Origin: Desulfonatronum thioautotrophicum
GTDB taxonomy: Bacteria > Desulfobacterota > Desulfovibrionia > Desulfovibrionales > Desulfonatronaceae
DNA: 64,000 bases
Direction of reading: 5' to 3'
NCBI RefSeq assembly: GCF_000934745.1
Contig: NZ_JYNO01000014.1
Coordinates: forward strand, 1-64,000
This document shows, piece by piece, positions 25,534-32,858 of this stretch. Position 1 is the stretch's first letter, and every line of letters begins with the position of its first letter. The notes below the pieces were generated by a model that worked only from the letters and a program-made list of their open reading frames with translations, searched no databases and was not told the DNA's origin. A program made the translations under genes and the position numbers.

Positions 25534-26220
25534 CTACCAGAAATACCACTGTCCGGTTTGGAGCACATAAATGGCCAGAGCCAGGTTGGTCACCGCATGG
25601 GCCAGGATGCACTGGGCCAGGCTCTTGGTTCTGTAGAGCAGGAGGGCATAGGCCATGCCGGCCATGATCCCGGCCAGAATGAAATGGTGGGCCAGGCCGA
25701 AGAGCACGGCGCAGATCAGGAAGGAGGGCAGTGTGAAGGTGCCCAGGGCCACGGCGGCAAAGCGGGGGTTGATAATGTAGCGGAGCAGGAAGGAGCGCCA
25801 AAAGAGTTCTTCCATGATGGAGACCACCACCACGGCGCTGAAGACCCGGATCAGGATCATGACCAGGCGCAGAGTGTCATCCGCGAACACCTGAGGGTTG
25901 AAGCCGGGTGGCTCGGTCAATGCTCCAAAGGTCCAGTCCATGTTGATCCAGAGCACAAAGACCAGCAGGCCGACACCGATGCTCAACAGGGTTTGGCCCG
26001 GCCGGCGGAGATCCGCCCAGTGCAGCTCGGTGTAGGCCTTGCGCAGCAGCAGCAAGGCCACCAGGGCCGCCAGGGGTTTGAGTGGGTAAAGCAGATGGAA
26101 GGTCATCTCCGAGAGGGAGATCCACTCCCGGGAATCCAGAAAACGCAGCCCCTCCTCCAGGCCGATAACGGCCATGAACAGGGCAAAAGGGAGAATGCGC
26201 GGCCAGGCTTTGGTTTGCAT
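25534..26220 (-). CDS. CAAX-type (CPBP) intramembrane protease of the exosortase locus
   Basis: The 228-residue product has about six to eight membrane helices. It carries the CPBP/ABI metalloprotease motifs: SIMEELFWRSFLLR (EExxxR), CAVLFGLAHHFILAGI (FxxxH) and ILAHAVTNLAL (HxxxN). It resembles the CAAX-protease-related protein TIGR03008 found beside XrtA genes, thought to process proteins or help sorting. There is no good Shine-Dalgarno sequence at ATG 26220; the upstream leader is a short tandem repeat. It is the last gene of the conserved exopolysaccharide block. Confidence 0.88.
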   Translation of the reverse strand: MQTKAWPRILPFALFMAVIGLEEGLRFLDSREWISLSEMTFHLLYPLKPLAALVALLLLRKAYTELHWADLRRPGQTLLSIGVGLLVFVLWINMDWTFGALTEPPGFNPQVFADDTLRLVMILIRVFSAVVVVSIMEELFWRSFLLRYIINPRFAAVALGTFTLPSFLICAVLFGLAHHFILAGIMAGMAYALLLYRTKSLAQCILAHAVTNLALAIYVLQTGQWYFW

Positions 26221-26310
26221 GGTGGGTGGTGGGTTGGAAGTGGTGAGTGGTGAGTGGTGAGTGCTAAGTGTTAAGTGCTGAGTGCTGAGTTGAAAGTGCT
26301 GAGTTGAAGA
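26221..26310. repeat. Degenerate GGTGAGT / GTGCTGAGT tandem repeat
   Basis: Runs of GAGTGGT, GAGTGCT, AAGTGTT and GAGTTGAAAGTGCT units lie directly upstream of the CAAX-protease start. They resemble those at 16680-16785. The protease start region has no Shine-Dalgarno sequence, perhaps because the repeat replaced the native leader. Confidence 0.85.
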
Positions 26311-26364
26311 TTGAGAGTTTTTTTAGTTCATATATCCCGAGAGGATGAGATCGTAAAGGGGGAG

Positions 26365-26455
26365 ATCGGCCCGGACCATGTGTGCTGTCGGGAAGAGCAG
26401 GTTATTGCGTCGCCCCCCTTCCCGAGTCATCGTATTACGACCCTCATGATCCACT
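26365..26455 (+). pseudogene. Small relic of an ATPase N-terminus
   Basis: The DNA here parallels 26620-26710. The block AGCANGTTATTGCG followed by CCCGAG and CGTATTACGACC is shared, and in one frame it still reads VGKSRLLRR. It is a second, more decayed copy of the Walker A region of the ATPase relic just downstream. Confidence 0.4.
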
Positions 26456-26582
26456 TCCGATAAGAGCCCTTTAGCGATAACCGCTGGCAACAGCTTGATA
26501 GCGAATATCACAGGGATACGCATCCCATTTGAAGTCCTGTTTTTGATTTGCATGTAAATCGAAAGTGGCATATTGGCAAAGT

Positions 26583-26877
26583 ATGTTTCCTCGTATTCTC
26601 CAGGCCGATCGATTGGCTCGACGATCCTGCTTTCTCTGGGGGCCGCGTCAGGTTGGTAAGAGCACGTTATTGCGACGTATCTTTCCCGAGGCACCGTATT
26701 ACGACCTGCTCGATGCGGCCTTGTTCCGTCGCCTCAGCGCCAATCAGCCGGGCCCACGCATCTCGGATCACCGAAGACGACATTGAAATCCTGCCCTGGA
26801 AGCTATTCCTCGATCTCCTTTGGGCCGATGCCCTCCACCCTGATCGACCACAGGCAACAGAGACCACGCAGCGCTGA
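26583..26877 (+). pseudogene. DUF4143-type ATP-binding protein, N- and C-terminal scraps
   Basis: From ATG 26583 the frame reads MFPRIL then SCFLWGPRQVGKSTLLRRIF and YYDLLDAALFRRLSANQP. This is the start of the large AAA/DUF4143 ATPases (usually about 400 residues) with an intact Walker A. It ends after about 68 codons. In a shifted frame the sequence continues ITEDDIEILPWKLFLDLLWA, the family's C-terminal LPWxxFLxxLW motif. The middle is deleted and the halves are out of frame. Confidence 0.6.
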
Positions 26878-26946
26878 TTCCCTCTGCCGGCCTTCCTTCA
26901 TCTCTTTGCTTCTTGCGGATCAGTAATCTTCGAAATAGGCCGAAAA

Positions 26947-27590
26947 TCAATTATTCTTGAACACCTCATCAACGCTCTTGGCATCCAAAAGTTTCTCGGC
27001 CCAGAGGTCGAGTTGTTCGGGCGTGGCCTTTCGCAGGCGTTCTTCTAATGGTGATGTTCAGGATGTTTTTACCGAAACGCTTGATGAAGAGACGTTGGAC
27101 TATTTCGCCACGTCCTTCCATGCGACCTTCCAAGCGTCCTTCCAAACGCCTTGCCTGTTTCCATTGTTCCGCTATGGTCATGATTATTTCCTCCTTTCCC
27201 GAAGGAACGTGCGTTTTGATAAGATCATGCACAACGCCTTGATCGATGTCCATGCCTTGTGACAGGTAACGGAATATCTTTTCGATCCAGTGCATGGATG
27301 TGGCGTCTTTGGGCAGTCGTGCCAAGAGGAGCACGATCTCGAGCAGCTTTTCTACAGCCTCCGGAGTATTTTGGCTTTGAGGCAAAGCAGGACCAGTTGC
27401 AGGAGCATCTGGCCTTTGATGGTTTCATCGGTATTTGGTGAAAAATCGTAGAAGGCCAGGTCGAAGTCCGGAACGTAGGCGGCCATGCCGGGGTCAGGCA
27501 GCTCAATCAGATCGGCCAACCGGACGGCATGCCCCTTGGGCAGGCCATGGTAGACGATAATTGCATAATCCCTCCCGTGTCGTGGAGTTC
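26947..27590 (-). pseudogene. Rpn-type nuclease/transposase-like gene, N-truncated and frameshifted
   Basis: Reading from about 27585: YAIIVYHGLPKGHAVRLADL, VPDFDLAFYDFSPNTDETI, KGQMLLQLVLLCLKAKIL. A frameshift near 27385 then gives PEAVEKLLEIVLLLARLP through LEGRLEGRMEGRGEIVQRLF. A second frameshift near 27043 gives ERLRKATPEQLDLWAEKL and SVDEVFKNN to TGA 26947. This is the C-terminal two thirds of a PD-(D/E)XK Rpn-family protein. The nuclease N-terminus is absent. Two shifts and the truncation make it a pseudogene. Confidence 0.75.
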
Positions 27591-27736
27591 ACTTTAACAT
27601 GCTGTCCAGTTTTTGGTGACCACTTCTGTACCGCTGGGGAGGGCTGCTTAGTGTCGGATTGAGGTTGGGCAAGGCTGCCGGGATGAAATTGCAAGGCTTC
27701 GCCGGTATGGGAAGCCCCGCTTGATAATGGCTGGGC

Positions 27737-28792
27737 TTAATGAGTGGTTGCTTGTGTGGCCTTGTCTACCAGGGACTCGAAAGCTTCCAGGGAGTCTGAT
27801 TTGAGAAGGCCAAGGGATAGGGAATTGAGAGTACCGACATCTTCGATGGCGTTGATCTTATTGGAAAAGCCTACAGGTACGTACTCGAACTTGGCGGCTG
27901 CTTGGTTAAGGAGAGTGGTTCGGATGCCTTCAAGTTTGCCCTCATGCCTTCCTCTCTTCTCACCTCTTACTTCACCAACCGTCTCACCTTGTCGCAGCCA
28001 TTGATCTGCGAGTGTATCCATGATCTCCTTACCTCCTTGGGGTAGCACAGCTAGGGCTTGTTTGTAGTCTTCCTCTTTCAAATATTCCGAAGCTTTCACA
28101 AGATATCTGCAAAAGATGAGCATATACTCCATAGCCTCCCTGGGCTCCCGGACTTCCAAAAGCCCTTTGGCCAGCAAAGGCAGCAGATGGACCAGCCGTG
28201 GACTATCCAAAGCCTGGAGGATAGCAAAGTAGAACGCGAGAATGACGTTGTCTTGAACGGCTTTAGGGTCAATCTTTGTGGCGGCTATGAAATCAAACGT
28301 AAAATCCGGGATGAACTTATCGAAAACCTCGGACGGTGAATAAATCAAGTCCCTGAAAGAAGTTTTGGGCACCCAACCGTCGTTGCTCTGGTAGAAAACG
28401 ATGGGTAGGATCGGAGGCAGCTTCGGGTGCTTGTACTGCGGGTCTTCCAGAATGCTTGTCCAGACAAGGGCCACATACCGGAGCAGTTGAACGCCGACGA
28501 AATCGTCCGGCCAGGTCTTGTGCTCGAAAAGTAGGTAAAAACGTATTTCCGGGCATTTAGGACTGACGGTTTTCACCGTATACACAAGGTCGGCATAGTG
28601 CTTCTTCAGATTCTCGTCGATGAACGTGGCTGGTATGCGCTGAAGCGTGTCCATGTTCAACTGGGTCAACACTTCAGGCGGAAGGTGAGCTCGGAGTAAG
28701 TCGCGGGCATTGACTGGATCCCCAATCACCTTCTTGAACAGCTCGTCGTGCTTTGCGCGGCCCTGGCCGAAGTCTTGATCCTTCTCAATCAT
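27737..28792 (-). CDS. Rpn-family recombination-promoting nuclease (PD-(D/E)XK)
   Basis: ATG 28792 gives 351 residues starting MIEKDQDFGQGRAKHDELFK, the usual Rpn start; an earlier in-frame ATG adds 27 unlikely residues. The nuclease core is visible: DLLRAHLPPEVL, the acidic ADLVYTVKT, then FYLLFEHKTWPDDFVGVQLL, with the E-x-K of the PD-(D/E)XK site. Later come PPILPIVFYQSNDGW and the EGxxEG-rich linker near 300. The family comprises Rpn/PF04754 proteins, first seen as transposase-like and shown in E. coli to be DNA endonucleases promoting RecA-independent recombination. This copy looks intact, unlike the one downstream. Confidence 0.87.
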   Translation of the reverse strand: MIEKDQDFGQGRAKHDELFKKVIGDPVNARDLLRAHLPPEVLTQLNMDTLQRIPATFIDENLKKHYADLVYTVKTVSPKCPEIRFYLLFEHKTWPDDFVGVQLLRYVALVWTSILEDPQYKHPKLPPILPIVFYQSNDGWVPKTSFRDLIYSPSEVFDKFIPDFTFDFIAATKIDPKAVQDNVILAFYFAILQALDSPRLVHLLPLLAKGLLEVREPREAMEYMLIFCRYLVKASEYLKEEDYKQALAVLPQGGKEIMDTLADQWLRQGETVGEVRGEKRGRHEGKLEGIRTTLLNQAAAKFEYVPVGFSNKINAIEDVGTLNSLSLGLLKSDSLEAFESLVDKATQATTH

Positions 28793-28866
28793 GGTTTTCA
28801 GTATAGGGCAGTGGGGAGAGCCAAGCAAGGGGGCAGCTCGGAAGGGATTGTTGGGGGTCTCTTGTA

Positions 28867-28894
28867 ATATCAACCTTTGAGAAAAAGTTGATAT
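28867..28894. terminator. Hairpin upstream of the Rpn gene
   Basis: ATATCAAC (28867-28874) pairs with GTTGATAT (28887-28894) across a 12-nt loop. There is no clear T-run, so it is a modest terminator or operator candidate between the Rpn gene and the HigB-like relic. Confidence 0.4.
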
Positions 28895-28983
28895 CAGCCT
28901 TCTAGAGTCATAAATACCTATTAATTGCGATTAGTTATCATGGACCCTTCTTTCCGAAACCTTCACAATAGTTGTGTGTGCTA

Positions 28984-29308
28984 CTAACGCGGGACATGCC
29001 CGCCCTTGAGCGGTGTCTTTTGTGATTTCTTGATAAAACCATGCAACAAGGCCATCTGGCTGCCCTTGACCGTAAAGAAGACCCTGGCCACATTGCGGTG
29101 CCCAACCTTACTGCGAACTTCCCACAGATCAGCTTCCAGCTTGCGCACCAGCGGCAGGCCAAGGGGCCATCGAAACTGGACGAGCTTGATGTCCTCACCA
29201 AATGGCTTTCCGATCTTCGGACGCTAACGACTTCAACCAGTCCCGAACAGGCTCATTGCCCGTATCAGTCAGGAAAAAGACCACGGATAAGATCGGCAAC
29301 GCATTCAT
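28984..29308 (-). pseudogene. HigB/Gp49-like toxin with a +1 frameshift
   Basis: From ATG 29308 the frame reads MNALPILSVVFFLTDTGNEP then VRDWLKSLASEDRKAI and hits TGA. Skipping one T of the TTT equivalent at about 29200-29202 restores GEDIKLVQFRWPLGLPLVRK, LEADLWEVRSKVGHRNVARV and FFTVKGSQMALLHGFIKKSQ, ending at TAG 28984. That is the full phage-Gp49-like RelE-superfamily toxin. No HigA-type antitoxin follows. A single-base insertion probably inactivated the toxin. Confidence 0.75.
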
Positions 29309-29417
29309 TAATCATCTTGTACCACATACGGTACAAATTTCAAGAATATAAAAAACTCCATTCCATGCTCAGGAGAGGTGCATGGCGCAAAGGAATATTC
29401 CGAATTCCGGAACTGCG

Positions 29418-29666
29418 TCACAGCGGGGAGTGTTCCTCCACGTCCGTGCCCGCGCGTTCAAGAATTTCCAGGGCCTTGGGCAGGCTGGAGCGGGCAGCGC
29501 GCTCCGCAAGAAAGGATTGCGCGCTACGGCGGGTCGCAAGCTTTTCGGCCAGGGCTACGACCAGGTACTGGTTCATGGCCACGCCACCCTCGGCAGCGGC
29601 TTCTTTCAACTGCGCATGCAATGATCGTGGCAAGCGTACTGCAAAATTACTGGTCTGCATTGTCAC
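29418..29666 (-). CDS. Arc/HicB-like antitoxin of a PIN-toxin module
   Basis: The 82-residue protein starts TMQTSNFAVRLPRSLHAQLK then EAAAEGGVAMNQYLVVALAE, an Arc/HicB-like ribbon-helix-helix DNA-binding motif. A helical tail (AERAARSSLPKALEILERAG) follows. It overlaps the upstream PIN gene by 20 nt, so toxin precedes antitoxin. It should neutralise the PIN nuclease and repress the pair. Confidence 0.8.
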   Translation of the reverse strand: MTMQTSNFAVRLPRSLHAQLKEAAAEGGVAMNQYLVVALAEKLATRRSAQSFLAERAARSSLPKALEILERAGTDVEEHSPL

Positions 29667-30087
29667 TGTCTCCGTGTTTGTCTTTCAAAAAGTGCATCGG
29701 CGTCAGCACCAGCAGCCGGAAGCGCCGGGCAGCCGGAAAATGGTCACGGGTGTTCCAGGTGAGGAGATGGGTCGCCGAGCCGTTGACCGCGGCTTCGAGA
29801 ACCATCTCGTCGCAAGGGTCCCGTAGTTGAGGGCGCCACAGGTAGGTTATCTCGATAGGGCGCAAGATATTTGCCAAACCGTTCATGAATCCGACAGCAT
29901 CATGGTGAGACAGACGGAAGTCGCACAGGTTTTCCGGGCGTGTGAGAACGGATTCATATTCCAGGAACAGTGGGACGGAAACCCCGGCCGTGTATCTCCC
30001 GCCAAGGACATGGCGCACAAGAACGCGTAACGAGCCAGTGCGCGATCGGAGCGTAGCAACCAATATATTGGTATCCAGGACGATCAT
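29647..30087 (-). CDS. PIN-domain toxin (TIGR00305-type)
   Basis: ATG 30087 gives 146 residues beginning MIVLDTNILVATLRSRTGSL, the typical PIN start with the first catalytic aspartate. The rest includes VPLFLEYESVLTRPEN (second acidic residue), LRDPCDEMVLEAAVNGSATH (third acidic pair, DPxDExVLExA) and LLTWNTRDHFPAARRFRLLV. The pattern matches the putative PIN-family toxin TIGR00305. There is no Shine-Dalgarno sequence before this ATG, and the start lies by the palindrome ATACATTATGTAT. The antitoxin gene overlaps its 3' end. Confidence 0.87.
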   Translation of the reverse strand: MIVLDTNILVATLRSRTGSLRVLVRHVLGGRYTAGVSVPLFLEYESVLTRPENLCDFRLSHHDAVGFMNGLANILRPIEITYLWRPQLRDPCDEMVLEAAVNGSATHLLTWNTRDHFPAARRFRLLVLTPMHFLKDKHGDSDNADQ

Positions 30088-30109
30088 ACATAATGTATGA
30101 AGTATCAAA

Positions 30110-30603
30110 AAAAACTGGTGTCAAACCCGGGTTGTCCGAGTAGGCATTTGAAAAAGATGCACTTTCCACCCCAGGTAATCATCGCAAGGGATGAGAGGTG
30201 GGCAGGGGGGGAGACTCCATTAACACGGCGATTGGGTCAGTTCCCTGGCGGGTGGTTGCCGGGGAAATGTTAGGTGGCCTCAAGCACAATCCAAGTTCAA
30301 GAGACGAACAATGTCTCTGGCGAGAATTGGAAAAGTGTCGGGATTTTTTACAAACCTGTGTCGGTTTTTCTTACAACAGTTTTTGAATCATTAGCCAGAT
30401 GTCTATTTGCTTGTTATCTTTTAGTATTTTTGTTTGTTAGTGCTTGGATGGTGACGGGGGGAGGGCATAGTTTGAAGAATTTTATACTCAGGACGAATCC
30501 GCTGATTCAATATACCCAGAGTTCTGTCGGATTAGTTTACACTTATTTTATGATGAAAAGATGCGTGGCAGAATAAAAACAAATATATCAAAGGATAGTT
30601 GTT
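30110..30603. other. Leader region upstream of the PEP-CTERM gene
   Basis: No convincing gene is seen. Bases 30222-30270 hold an R1 fragment (GGTTGCCGGGGAAA). Base composition shifts to AT-rich after about 30330, as in the following gene. A 100-codon plus-strand frame (30274-30576) has no family resemblance and no Shine-Dalgarno sequence, and is not called. Confidence 0.5.
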
Positions 30604-30619
30604 TGGCATGGCTATTGCT
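30604..30619 (+). promoter_or_regulatory. Sigma-54 (-24/-12) promoter of the PEP-CTERM gene
   Basis: TGGCATGGCTATTGCT matches the sigma-54 consensus TGGCAYRNNNNTTGCW, with GG and GC at exact spacing. It lies 76 nt upstream of ATG 30695. PEP-CTERM genes in exosortase organisms are known to be driven by RpoN with the PrsK/PrsR pair, so the context fits. Confidence 0.8.
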
Positions 30620-30694
30620 TAATTGAATTGCAGGCAAGGGGGGGGCTTAAATTGAGTAAAATTATTCAAACATTTTAAATTGAGGAGAAAGACA

Positions 30695-31516
30695 ATGAAA
30701 CGTTTAATCGCATTGTTTTTGGCGGCAGTTTTCCTGAGTGGGATGCTGATGGTTGGGAGCGCTCATGCACTCACAATCAAAATTGGTGGCAATCAATTTC
30801 TCATTGATGGCTATTCTTATGCTGATCTACAAACAGGTCAGCTTCGGGGGGTTTTTTCCGTTGCTGAAATCAAGCAATGGGACGAGGTGAATAATGTATT
30901 CGCTGCAAATCCTTATTGGAAAAAAGGGCAAGACGATGAATACTTGAATATCAGATTTGGTGGGCTGGATACTAGATTAGCCACAACTGGTCCAGGTAGT
31001 TTTGGTTATCTGGAGGGAGGTTGGGCTCAGATTTGGTTAGCTTCCGGAACAGATCCTTTTGAAGCTGATCTTGCTAATATTGGCACCGGCTATAATATTG
31101 GAGAATTTGCTACGAACATGCAATCAGGCCAGTTATGGCTCGATCTAGAATTTGCTCCAGGCGGTGTGCTGGATTATCAGATCGCAGATGGTGGGACTTA
31201 TAACCCTCCTGCAATTGCATCGGATACTATGCAAATTTTAAGTGGTGGAACTGCTTTTAATGTTACTACCTCTTACCTGAATGTTATTGGTGGATCCAAA
31301 GCTGGTACTTTTGATTCTGATTTTTTCTTTGATAAATATGATATCTTTCTTGAAGGGTCAAACTTTGCGTCTACTCATCCTGGTGGGTGGAACTTTTCAG
31401 CGCAGAGTCAGTCCGGTCAGGTTGTAGCTGTGCCTGAGCCCGGTACCATTCTGTTGCTTGGTGCTGGACTTCTTGGATTGGCTGGTGTTGTCAGAATGCG
31501 ACGCCGTAACTCTTAA
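30695..31516 (+). CDS. PEP-CTERM sorting-domain protein
   Basis: ATG 30695, with GAGGAG upstream, gives 273 residues. A signal peptide (MKRLIALFLAAVFLSGMLMV, cleavage near AHA-LT) is followed by a mature domain of no recognised family, rich in G, D and aromatic residues. The C-terminus is a canonical sorting signal: VPEPGTILLLGAGLLGLAGV followed by VRMRRRNS. Exosortase A is expected to cut at this signal during export to the surface or matrix. The gene is AT-richer than its neighbours. It has its own sigma-54 promoter and terminator, so it is monocistronic. The exosortase is not in the window. Confidence 0.95.
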   Translation: MKRLIALFLAAVFLSGMLMVGSAHALTIKIGGNQFLIDGYSYADLQTGQLRGVFSVAEIKQWDEVNNVFAANPYWKKGQDDEYLNIRFGGLDTRLATTGPGSFGYLEGGWAQIWLASGTDPFEADLANIGTGYNIGEFATNMQSGQLWLDLEFAPGGVLDYQIADGGTYNPPAIASDTMQILSGGTAFNVTTSYLNVIGGSKAGTFDSDFFFDKYDIFLEGSNFASTHPGGWNFSAQSQSGQVVAVPEPGTILLLGAGLLGLAGVVRMRRRNS

Positions 31517-31540
31517 AAGTTATTTCTAAGCTTTTATATG

Positions 31541-31571
31541 AGGCCATCCTGCTTGCAGGGTGGCCTTTTTG
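31541..31571 (+). terminator. Rho-independent terminator of the PEP-CTERM gene
   Basis: AGGCCATCCTGC pairs with GCAGGGTGGCCT (one G-T pair) around a TT loop, followed by TTTTTG. It lies 24 nt after the stop at 31516. Confidence 0.93.
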
Positions 31572-32123
31572 TTTGTTGGGGCCGGTAAGGGGGCTCCAAG
31601 CTGGAGATGCTAGTCTTCTATGAATCCGACCGGAAAAGAAAAAATAAGGTGGTCATTTAAGAATTGCATATGTTTCTGGCTACAGGTAGAAACCTTGTTT
31701 CGATAAAAAAGCAATAAATGCAGAAATAGTCTACAGGATGTGTGAATATCAATCTCACCAATAGTCCATAATATAAATGCGTGTTGAAAAAGCCCTTATC
31801 CACAGTCCGTTAAAAAACCAAATTGCAAGGAGCAAAAAAGTTCAGGGTCGAAGCTTATTTATTCATACGTGAGAGTTTGAACTTTTCGCGGCGACGCAGC
31901 AGTTGGGGTTTTTTCAACGTAGTAATAAAAGTATTGTTGACTGTAAAGTAAAGATGGATGTGCGGACTCCTGATCATGGATGATTTGAAGGCCAAGGGCA
32001 ATTACGAAGTAATTATGGGGATAGACTTGACATTTTGTGTAGTTGCTTTTAATGCATAATTTGTTATTTTGTTAATTTATTTTATATATTTTATTGTTTT
32101 AGGCTTAATTAGGTTATTGAAAA
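31572..32123. other. AT-rich intergenic region with a MITE-like repeat
   Basis: No gene is recognised. The MITE-like element 31803-31922 lies in the middle. TTGACA at about 32027 could be a -35 box for the following operon, but no -10 hexamer at good spacing stands out. Confidence 0.5.
31803..31922. repeat. MITE-like repeat, copy A
   Basis: It is bounded by an imperfect inverted repeat: CAGTCCGTTAAAAAACC at the left and the complement of GGTTTTTTCAACG at the right. The interior GCAAGGAGCAAAAAA and ATTCATACGTGAGAGTTTGA segments are shared with copy B (44593-44793), which carries extra internal sequence. It has no coding capacity. Confidence 0.8.
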
Positions 32124-32858
32124 ATGAAAGTTACGAATATTGATATTCTTCTTAGTATATTATCTAGTTTAGCATGCCTTAGCTTTAGTTTAGTTGTGGC
32201 GCGTTTTGCCCATGAACTATTATATCTACCTCATGGCTTCCAAGCATTCTATTTAATTTTCGTTTTCATGGTTGCTTTTATAGCCATTACCCTACTGCTC
32301 TTATATGGTCTTCGGCTCTTTTGTCCTCTGCGTGAGGGCAATTATATTTTAAAATCGGACACTCATTCCCTAGTATGGAAGCTGCTTGGTTATTTCTATG
32401 TGGCGCATCTTTGGCCGCTGATTAACGCAAACTTGGTCCCGGTTAATGTGCGGGCAGTAGCGTACAGACTGCTTGGTGCGAAAATTGGTAGAGGTGTTAT
32501 GATCGGCGGGAAGGTGTTGGAACCATCACTTGTTGAAATCGGTGATTATTCTATGCTTGGTGAGGACAGTATCCTCACAGCCCACACCGTTGTAGGAAAT
32601 AAGGTTGATCTTGGGAAAATTGTTGTTGGACGAGACGTAACAATTGGTGGCACAGCAGTCATCCTTCCAGATGTACATATTGGTGATAGCGCTATAGTTG
32701 CCCCTGGCGCGGTGGTAAAAAAAGGCACAAGGATCGGTCCAGGAGAAATTTGGGGCGGAGTGCCGGCGAGGAAGATTGGGGTGATTGGAGAAAGAGGGAG
32801 AGAGGGAGGGATGGAGAGACAGAGAGATGGGGAGATGGAGAGAGGGGGTGAGAGGTGA
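32124..32858 (+). CDS. Hexapeptide-repeat (left-handed beta-helix) acyltransferase with membrane N-terminus
   Basis: The 244-residue product begins with two membrane helices (to about 65). A WKLLGYFYVAHLWPLINANL region and a left-handed beta-helix of hexapeptide repeats follow (AYRLLGAKIGRGVMIGGKVL, LVEIGDYSMLGEDSILTAHT, VTIGGTAVILPDVHIGDSAI), ending GEIWGGVPARKIG, the usual acyltransferase cap. The last 25 residues (RGREGGMERQRDGEMERGGE) are low complexity, encoded by GA-rich DNA that has extended the C-terminus. It overlaps the next gene by 4 nt. The substrate is unknown; the family O- or N-acylates sugars or lipids. Confidence 0.75.
   Translation: MKVTNIDILLSILSSLACLSFSLVVARFAHELLYLPHGFQAFYLIFVFMVAFIAITLLLLYGLRLFCPLREGNYILKSDTHSLVWKLLGYFYVAHLWPLINANLVPVNVRAVAYRLLGAKIGRGVMIGGKVLEPSLVEIGDYSMLGEDSILTAHTVVGNKVDLGKIVVGRDVTIGGTAVILPDVHIGDSAIVAPGAVVKKGTRIGPGEIWGGVPARKIGVIGERGREGGMERQRDGEMERGGER

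Noticed and set aside
27575-27640. Possible IS3-type end (ACTGGACAGCATG) near the Rpn pseudogene
   Set aside because: No matching second end or transposase fragment was found.
30274-30576. 100-codon plus-strand frame before the PEP-CTERM gene
   Set aside because: AT-rich, no Shine-Dalgarno sequence, no family match; the leader of the next gene is a better explanation.
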